A stretch of DNA of 37,679 nt, from contig NZ_LBMU02000080.1 in the NCBI RefSeq assembly GCF_001005085.2, positions 1-37,679 of the forward strand. The letters run 5' to 3'. The notes beneath the pieces were generated by a model that was given only the letters and a program-made list of their open reading frames with translations, had not been told where the DNA came from and ran no database searches. Position numbers and translations under genes: made by a program. This DNA comes from Streptomyces humi. GTDB lineage: Bacteria > Actinomycetota > Actinomycetes > Streptomycetales > Streptomycetaceae. How positions within the stretch are numbered: the stretch's first letter is position 1; every line of letters begins with the position of its first letter. This document shows positions 32,764-37,679 of this stretch, in pieces.

Positions 32764-34083
32764 TCACACCCGGTCCGCCACCCGGGGCACTGCGGGCCGG
32801 CCGGGCCGGCGGGCCGCGGTCCACCCGGTGAGCAGCACCAGCGCGGTGCCCAGCGTCAGGCCCGCGGCGGGCAGCAGGGGGAGCCGCCCGTCCGGCGCGA
32901 AGCCCCGCACGGCCAGCCGGCTCAGCGCGGCGACGGTCATGGCCAGACCGGGCCACAGGGACCAGGCGCGCCGCAGGCCGGCGTCCGGGCTGGTCCGCTC
33001 GTACAGCACGGCCAGCCCGCGCTCCAGCGGACCGAGCACGGTCACGACCCCGGCCAGGACCACCCCGAGCACCAGCAGCCACGGCAGCCGCAGCGCCCAC
33101 CAGGCGGCCGACCCCACGCCCGGCTCGGGTGCGAGGCCGGTCAGGTAGAACGCGGCGGCGGCGACCAGCACCGGCAGCATGTGCCACAGGTACAGCGTCA
33201 TGCTGGCCGCGCCCACGGGACGGACCACGCGCCACACCCGCTCGCGGTCCAGCAGCCGCCGTACCGGCGGCGCGACGAGCAGGCACAGCCCGACCTGGGC
33301 CACCACCCACGCCAGCATCGCGGCCGACGGCGGATCGGTGTTGCCGGGGTGCTGCCCGGTCACCAGGATCAGGCTGACCGGGAACGGTCCGAGGGTCACC
33401 AGCGCGGCGAACGCGGCCACACCGCCCGCCGCCATCACCGGCGGCAGGAGCCGCCGCCCGGTCAGCAGCCCGTCGCGCCAGCAGAAGCCCAGCTGATAGG
33501 CCACGCCCCAGACGAGCAGGTAGTCGAGCAGCCCCACGTACGGCATGTGCTCCCGCACCACGAGCACGTCGACCACCAGGGCCGCCGCACCCATCGCCGG
33601 CGGCACCCGCGCCCCCCAGCGCCGGTGCGCCGCGTACATCACCGGTGTCAGGGCGCTGAGCATGAGGTACACCGGCAGGAACCAGAACTGCATCGCCATC
33701 GCCCAGCCCACCAGTGCCAGCGTGTCCGCGTCCACGCCGGCCGCCGCACTGACACCGACGGCGAGCAGCACCAGACCGCTGTAGACGCCCACCGGCAGGA
33801 GCAGCCGCAGCGCCCGCCGCCCCAGCCACCCGGCGGCGGTGGCGCCGCTCTCCCGGGCCCGCGCCCAGGAGCCGCCCGCGGCATGGCCGCCCGCCAGGAA
33901 GAACAGCGGCATGATCTGGAACGCCAGGGTCAGCCACTGGGTCCAGGGCACGGTCGCCAGCAGCTCCGGGGCGACGATCCGGCCGTCCGGCTCCCTGACC
34001 AGGACGGTGATGAGCCAGTGGCCGAGGACCACCAGCCCGATCGCCCACGCGCGCAGGAAGTCGACGTAGCGGTCTCGGCTCAT
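32764..34083 (-). CDS. Acyltransferase-3 family membrane protein
   Basis: 439 residues from ATG at 34083; an in-frame ATG at 34143 would add 20 residues, and neither has a strong ribosome site. The start SRDRYVDFLRAWAIGLVVLG-H holds the family's Arg and His, followed by FFLAGGHAAGGSW, WFLPVYLMLSALTP, YVGLLDYLLVWGVAYQLGFC and MTLYLWHMLPVL. About ten membrane segments. Such proteins transfer acyl groups from the cytoplasmic side to sugars, polysaccharides or antibiotics; the acceptor is unknown. It is transcribed divergently from rsgA. Confidence 0.85.
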   Translation of the reverse strand: MSRDRYVDFLRAWAIGLVVLGHWLITVLVREPDGRIVAPELLATVPWTQWLTLAFQIMPLFFLAGGHAAGGSWARARESGATAAGWLGRRALRLLLPVGVYSGLVLLAVGVSAAAGVDADTLALVGWAMAMQFWFLPVYLMLSALTPVMYAAHRRWGARVPPAMGAAALVVDVLVVREHMPYVGLLDYLLVWGVAYQLGFCWRDGLLTGRRLLPPVMAAGGVAAFAALVTLGPFPVSLILVTGQHPGNTDPPSAAMLAWVVAQVGLCLLVAPPVRRLLDRERVWRVVRPVGAASMTLYLWHMLPVLVAAAAFYLTGLAPEPGVGSAAWWALRLPWLLVLGVVLAGVVTVLGPLERGLAVLYERTSPDAGLRRAWSLWPGLAMTVAALSRLAVRGFAPDGRLPLLPAAGLTLGTALVLLTGWTAARRPGRPAVPRVADRV

Positions 34084-34188
34084 GAGCGGACATGCTGCCG
34101 CAGCCCCGGCACCGACGGGCCGGGACGCCCATGCCGCAACCATTCCGTGCCCGGTACGACACCCCCCGCACCGCCGGCCGGTAATTCG

Positions 34189-34218
34189 TTGGCGCCCCTT
34201 CGCGCACACCCCTAGGCT
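34189..34218 (+). promoter_or_regulatory. Putative promoter of the sORF-rsgA transcript
   Basis: TTGGCG (34189-34194), 18 bases, TAGGCT (34213-34218), a good Streptomyces vegetative match. Start predicted near 34225, giving a leader of about 175 bases before rsgA that includes the small ORF. Confidence 0.5.
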
Positions 34219-34287
34219 GAGCCCCGCTTCACGCAGTGGCCGCCGGCCGCTGCCGTCCGCCGAGCAGGACAACAGGAGGTGTGACCG

Positions 34288-34359
34288 ATGGCTGTCGTTG
34301 CGATGGGCGCTGCCCGTGACCAGAAGTTCATCCATTCCACCTCCGCGGCCACCGGCTGA
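34288..34359 (+). CDS. Possible 23-residue leader peptide upstream of rsgA
   Basis: ATG preceded by an ideal ACAGGAGGTG ribosome site 7 bases away, encoding 23 residues beginning MAVVAMGAARDQ and ending HSTSAATG before TGA. It sits between the predicted promoter and rsgA, 41 bases before the rsgA start. There is no membrane segment and no known family. The strong ribosome site contrasts with the structured one of rsgA, so translating it may influence rsgA. It could also be a chance ORF. Confidence 0.45.
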   Translation: MAVVAMGAARDQKFIHSTSAATG

Positions 34360-34381
34360 CCAACTCTCTTTCCCGGGGCCG

Positions 34382-34405
34382 CCCTTGTGAAGGGTCACCC
34401 TTGAC
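34382..34405 (+). promoter_or_regulatory. Shine-Dalgarno of rsgA inside mutually exclusive hairpins
   Basis: CCCTT (34382-34386), GTG, AAGGG (34390-34394), TCA, CCCTT (34398-34402). The ribosome site AAGGG can pair with the CCCTT before it or with the CCCTT that overlaps the TTG start codon, each as a 5-bp stem with a 3-base loop. This should weaken initiation or make it conditional. Confidence 0.5.
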
Positions 34406-35495
34406 TTCCAGCTCTGCTGACCTCTCCGCGCTCGCTCCCTACGGCTGGGACGAGGCCTGGGCGACGGAGTTCGCCCCCTACGCCGCCAAAGGCCTGCTGG
34501 CCGGGCGCGTCGTCCGTGTCGACCGCGGGCAGTGCGACGTCGTCACCGCCGGCGGGACGCTCCGCGCCGACACCGCGTTCGTCACCCCGCACGATCCGCT
34601 GCGCGTCGTGTGCACCGGTGACTGGGTCGCCGTCGAACCCGGCGGCAACCCGCGCTACGTACGGGCGTGTCTGCCGCGCCGTACCGCCTTCGTGCGCTCC
34701 ACCTCCTCCAAGCGGTCCGAGGGGCAGATCCTCGCGGCCAACGTCGACCACGCCGTGGTCGCGGTGTCCCTCGCCGTCGAACTCGACCTCGGCCGCATCG
34801 AACGGTTCCTGGCGCTGGCCTGGGAGTCCGGGGCGCAGCCGGTGGTCGTCCTCACCAAGGCGGACCTGGTCCCGGACCCGGTGACCCTCGCGCACCTCGT
34901 CGAGGACGTCGAGGCGTCGGCACCCGGCGTGCCCGTCCTGACCGTCAGCGCGCTCGCGGGCGATGGCCTCGACGTCCTCGTCGCGCTGGTCGGCTCCGGT
35001 ACGTCGGTGCTGCTGGGCCAGTCCGGCGCCGGCAAGTCCACGCTCGCCAACACGCTGCTCGGCGAGGACGTGCTGGACGTCCGGGCGGCCCGGGACGTGG
35101 ACGGCAAGGGCCGCCACACCACGACCACCCGGAACCTGCTGCCGCTCCCGGGCGGCGGCGTGCTGATCGACACGCCGGGCCTGCGGGGCGTCGGCCTCTT
35201 CGACGCCGAGGGCGGGGTCGGACAGGTCTTCTCCGAGATCGAGGAGCTGGCCGACGGGTGCCGGTTCGCAGACTGCGCGCACCGGAGCGAGCCGGGCTGT
35301 GCGGTCCGCCTCGCGGTGGAGAACGGGGAACTGTCGGTGCGGCGGCTGGAGAGCTACCGCAAGCTCGTGCGGGAGAACCAGTGGATCGTCGCCAAGACGG
35401 ACGCGCGGCTCCGGGCCGAGATCAAGAAGGACTGGAAGAAGAGGGGAGCCGAGGGCAAGGCGGCGATGGAGGCGAAGAGGGGGCGGTGGGAGTAG
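34401..35495 (+). CDS. rsgA: Ribosome small-subunit-dependent GTPase A
   Basis: 364 residues from TTG at 34401, 6 bases after GAAGGG. N-terminal OB domain (AGRVVRVDRGQCDVVTAGG), then the circularly permuted GTPase order that defines RsgA: G4 TKAD, then G1 GQSGAGKST, the switch I region GRHTTTTRNL and G3 DTPGLRG. The C-terminal zinc finger is DGCRFADCAHRSEPGCAV with three Cys and one His. A Lys/Arg-rich tail ends the protein. It matures the 30S subunit by checking the decoding centre and releasing factors on GTP hydrolysis. Its start and leader are unusual (see the small ORF and hairpins upstream). Confidence 0.95.
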   Translation: MTSSSADLSALAPYGWDEAWATEFAPYAAKGLLAGRVVRVDRGQCDVVTAGGTLRADTAFVTPHDPLRVVCTGDWVAVEPGGNPRYVRACLPRRTAFVRSTSSKRSEGQILAANVDHAVVAVSLAVELDLGRIERFLALAWESGAQPVVVLTKADLVPDPVTLAHLVEDVEASAPGVPVLTVSALAGDGLDVLVALVGSGTSVLLGQSGAGKSTLANTLLGEDVLDVRAARDVDGKGRHTTTTRNLLPLPGGGVLIDTPGLRGVGLFDAEGGVGQVFSEIEELADGCRFADCAHRSEPGCAVRLAVENGELSVRRLESYRKLVRENQWIVAKTDARLRAEIKKDWKKRGAEGKAAMEAKRGRWE

Positions 35496-35502
35496 CCGTC
35501 AA

Positions 35503-35557
35503 GGGGCGGGGACAGGGGCAGTGACGGGGGCGGGGGAGAGGGCGGAGGCGGGGCGGG
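35503..35557 (+). other. G-rich tract with quadruplex potential
   Basis: At least six runs of three to five G with short spacers between rsgA and the ada-alkA fusion, on the coding strand. The 122-bp gap holds no gene. CACAAT at 35602-35607 is a possible -10 box for the next gene. Confidence 0.45.
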
Positions 35558-35617
35558 AGCGCCGTGTCCGTTTTCCGCCAGTGGCGTGGTCCGGCGTCGC
35601 TCACAATGGAACGCGTG

Positions 35618-37000
35618 ATGGACGAGGACACCAGGTACGAGGCGGTGCGCAGCCGGGACGCGCGGTTCGACGGCGCGTTCTTCTTCGCCGTCGAGACGAC
35701 CGGGATCTACTGCCGCCCCAGCTGCCCGGCGGTCACGCCGAAGCGGCGCAACGTGCGCTTCTTCCGTACCGCCGCCGCGGCCCAGGGCTCCGGGTTCCGG
35801 GCCTGCCGGCGCTGCCGCCCCGACGCCGTCCCCGGCTCGGCCGAGTGGAACGTCCGTGCGGACGTCGTCGGCCGGGCCGTACGGCTGATCGGCGACGGCG
35901 TGGTGGACCGGGAGGGCGTCGGCGGCCTCGCCGACCGGCTGGGCTACAGCGCGCGCCAGGTGCAGCGGCAGCTCACCGCGGAGCTGGGCGCCGGGCCGGT
36001 CGCCCTGGCCCGCGCCCAGCGCGCCCACACCGCCCGCGTGCTGCTCCAGACCACCGGGCTGCCGGTCACGGAGATCGCGTTCGCCAGCGGGTTCGCCAGT
36101 GTGCGCCAGTTCAACGACACCGTCCGCGCCGTGTACGCCACGACCCCGAGCGCCCTGCGCTCGGCGGCGCCCGGCGGCCGCGGCGCCCGGCGTGGCGACC
36201 CCGTCGCCGGGATCCCGCTCCGGCTCGCCCACCGCGGCCCCTACCAGGCCGGCCCCGTCTTCGATCTGCTGGCCCGCGAGGCCGTACCCGGTGTGGAAGA
36301 GGTCACGGGAGCTCCCGGCGCCCGCACCTACCGCCGTACCCTCCGGCTGCCCTACGGCCACGCCGTCGTCGCCGTCGAGGAACGGACCGCCGGCGCCGCC
36401 GCGGGGACCGGCGCCCACCCCGGCGGCTGGCTCGACGCGCTGCTCCGCCTCAGCGACCCGCGTGACCTGACCACCGCCGTGCAACGCCTGCGCCGGCTGT
36501 TCGACCTCGACGCCGACCCGTACGCCGTCGACGAGCGGCTGGCCGCCGACCCACGGCTCGCTCCGCTGGTCGAGGCCCGGCCGGGGCTGCGGTCGCCCGG
36601 CGCCGCGGATCCCGCCGAGGCGGCGGTACGGGCGCTGGCCGGCCCGGACGCCGAACGACTGGTCCAGCGGTACGGCAAGACACTGGACGCCCCGTCCGGA
36701 AGCCTCACCCACCTCTTCCCGGACCCCGCCGTGCTCGCCGGAGCCGAGCCCGCAGGTGCGCTCGGCGCGCTGACCGGGGCGCTCGCGGACGGCACGGTAC
36801 GACTCGACCCGGGCGCCGACCGGGACGCGGCGGAGGCGGCGCTCCGGGCCCTGCCCGGCATGCCGTCGGCGGCCGTCGCCGTGATCCGCGTCCGCTCGCT
36901 CGGTGACCCCGATGTCGCCCCGCCGGACCTGGACGTACCGGACGCCTGGCGGCCGTGGCGCTCGTACGCCGTCCGGCACCTGCTCGCAGAAGGCCGGTAG
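35618..37000 (+). CDS. Ada-AlkA fusion: methyl-sensing activator with eroded 3-methyladenine glycosylase domain
   Basis: 460 residues from ATG at 35618; family members start at this point (M-x-EDT), and CACAAT 10 bases upstream suggests a leaderless mRNA. Residues 1-75 are the Ada zinc/methyl-acceptor domain with Cys32 and Cys36 (IYCRPSC) and Cys63 and Cys66 (ACRRC). Residues 78-170 are an AraC-type HTH (LADRLGYSARQVQRQL, TEIAFASGFASVRQFNDTVR). From about 185 it is AlkA-like (IPLRLAHRGPY, YRRTLRLPYGHAVVAVEE, LDLDADPYAVDERLAADP). The part holding the active site is shortened: the usual GQQVS segment is absent, the helix-hairpin-helix G-x-G-P-W reads PGMPSAAVA, and about 25 residues before RPWRSYA are gone. 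It probably still activates repair genes after alkylation; base excision is doubtful. ogt follows. Confidence 0.85.
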   Translation: MDEDTRYEAVRSRDARFDGAFFFAVETTGIYCRPSCPAVTPKRRNVRFFRTAAAAQGSGFRACRRCRPDAVPGSAEWNVRADVVGRAVRLIGDGVVDREGVGGLADRLGYSARQVQRQLTAELGAGPVALARAQRAHTARVLLQTTGLPVTEIAFASGFASVRQFNDTVRAVYATTPSALRSAAPGGRGARRGDPVAGIPLRLAHRGPYQAGPVFDLLAREAVPGVEEVTGAPGARTYRRTLRLPYGHAVVAVEERTAGAAAGTGAHPGGWLDALLRLSDPRDLTTAVQRLRRLFDLDADPYAVDERLAADPRLAPLVEARPGLRSPGAADPAEAAVRALAGPDAERLVQRYGKTLDAPSGSLTHLFPDPAVLAGAEPAGALGALTGALADGTVRLDPGADRDAAEAALRALPGMPSAAVAVIRVRSLGDPDVAPPDLDVPDAWRPWRSYAVRHLLAEGR

Positions 37001-37107
37001 AAGGCCGTTAGAGGGCCCACAGAAGGCCCGTAGAAGGCCCGTAGAAGGCCGTTAGAAGGCCCGCAGAAGACCCACAGAAGGTCTGAGAAGGCCCGTAGAA
37101 GGCTCAT
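36988..37107. repeat. 11-bp tandem repeat AGAAGGCCCGT, 11 copies
   Basis: Units start at 36988, 36999, 37010, 37021, 37032, 37043, 37054, 37065, 37076 (10 bp), 37086 and 37097. Three of the 11 match AGAAGGCCCGT exactly and most others differ at one to three bases. The array begins inside the last codons of the Ada-AlkA gene and supplies its TAG stop, then fills the gap to ogt. The period is close to one helical turn. Confidence 0.9.
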
Positions 37108-37128
37108 ACAGGGAGAGTCGAGGAACTG

Positions 37129-37623
37129 ATGGACGTCACCTACTGGACCCGGATCCCCTCACCCGTCGGCGAGCTGCTGCTGACCGCCGACGCGGACGGG
37201 GCGCTGTCGTCCCTGTCCGTGCCCGGACAGAAGGGCGGCCGGAGCGTCGAGGCGGGATGGCGGCAGGACCCCGGTCCCTTCACGGCGGCCGAGGAACAGC
37301 TCGGCGCCTACTTCGCCGGTGAACTCAGGGAGTTCCGGCTGGAGTCGCGGGCGCGGGGCACCGAGTTCCGGGAACGGGTGTGGGCCGCGCTCGACGACCT
37401 GCCGTACGGGGCGACGACGACGTACGGGGAGATCGCCGCGCGCATCGGGGCGGCCAGGATGGCGGTCCGCGCGGTCGGCGGCGCGATCGGCGCCAACCCG
37501 CTGCTGATCGTGCGGCCCTGCCACCGGGTGATCGGCGCCGACGGCTCGATGACCGGCTACGCGGGCGGACTGGAACGCAAGGTCCACCTGCTGAGGCTGG
37601 AGGGACTGGACATCGTCCCGTAG
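37129..37623 (+). CDS. ogt: Methylated-DNA--protein-cysteine methyltransferase
   Basis: 164 residues, ATG 5 bases after GAGG. N-terminal RNase-H-like domain (YWTRIPSPVGELLLTADADG), then the DNA-binding HTH (TEFRERVWAALDDLPYGATT, YGEIAARIGAARMAVRAVGG) and the active site IVRPCHRVIG with the methyl-accepting Cys, followed by GYAGGLERKVHLLRLEG. Full length for the family. It repairs O6-methylguanine by suicide transfer of the methyl group. It lies directly after the Ada-type activator, so joint induction by alkylating damage is expected. The 56 bases after it to the window end show nothing. Confidence 0.95.
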   Translation: MDVTYWTRIPSPVGELLLTADADGALSSLSVPGQKGGRSVEAGWRQDPGPFTAAEEQLGAYFAGELREFRLESRARGTEFRERVWAALDDLPYGATTTYGEIAARIGAARMAVRAVGGAIGANPLLIVRPCHRVIGADGSMTGYAGGLERKVHLLRLEGLDIVP

Positions 37624-37679
37624 GAGCCCGGAGAACGGCGCGACCCGCCCCCACGGCCCCACGGCCCCACGGCCACACG

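Overview
The window is chromosomal DNA of a Streptomyces-like actinomycete. GC content is very high, the third codon position is almost always G or C (so long antisense shadow ORFs abound), GTG and TTG starts are frequent, and several products have close Streptomyces relatives that I recognise (alditol oxidase AldO, DUF2264, RsgA, an Ada-AlkA fusion, an MmyB-type XRE regulator remnant). No rRNA, tRNA, CRISPR array, prophage or insertion sequence was seen. All family calls come from motifs and memory; no database was searched.

Layout. 1-1362 is the 3' part of an APC-family amino-acid/polyamine permease, followed by the decayed remnant of an XRE/MmyB-type regulator (1411-1845). 1836-11400 is a secreted plant cell-wall (pectin / rhamnogalacturonan-I / arabinogalactan) set: a membrane-anchored beta-helix surface protein, a GH43 galactanase-like enzyme with a CBM13, a CE8 pectin methylesterase, a PL4 rhamnogalacturonan lyase, a CE12 rhamnogalacturonan acetylesterase and a DUF2264 protein. 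LacI-type palindromes resembling GAAAGCGCTTTC lie in two of its divergent promoter regions and again before a ROK regulator at 18.6 kb. 11439-12821 is an unknown secreted protein; it and the pectinesterase share an unusual leader, GGCAACC-N14-GGCGACC ending 7 nt before the ATG. A 26/30-bp tandem repeat (12918-13259) separates it from an MFS efflux protein.

14631-17240 is a three-gene ABC-2 type exporter, then a ROK regulator, alditol oxidase, a divergent D-2-hydroxyacid dehydrogenase and a LacI regulator (17421-22292), a small sugar/polyol-metabolism neighbourhood. Next come a PPOX-fold flavoprotein and a radical SAM protein with a CX8CX2C cluster motif. 24687-26195 encodes the most striking protein here: an ECF-sigma-like N-terminus, a zinc-type anti-sigma motif, one membrane segment, a Ser/Thr/Pro-rich linker and an extracellular CBM2 cellulose-binding module in a single chain. 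26285-30343 is a ribose-type sugar ABC importer with a divergent LacI repressor and two matching operators.

30517-32565 holds a cold-shock protein and a DEAD-box RNA helicase in tandem, separated by a perfect hairpin. After an acyltransferase-3 membrane protein come rsgA, with a 23-codon upstream ORF and a hairpin over its Shine-Dalgarno, and an alkylation-repair pair: an Ada-AlkA fusion whose glycosylase domain looks eroded, and ogt. The two repair genes are separated by an 11-bp tandem repeat that starts inside the end of the first.

How the genes work together: the carbohydrate enzymes form a plausible route. Methylester and acetyl groups are removed, the RG-I backbone is cleaved by PL4, and side chains are trimmed by the GH43 and perhaps DUF2264 proteins. 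Sugars may then enter through importers such as the one at 26-29 kb. The sigma/CBM2 protein may sense polysaccharide, but that is inference.
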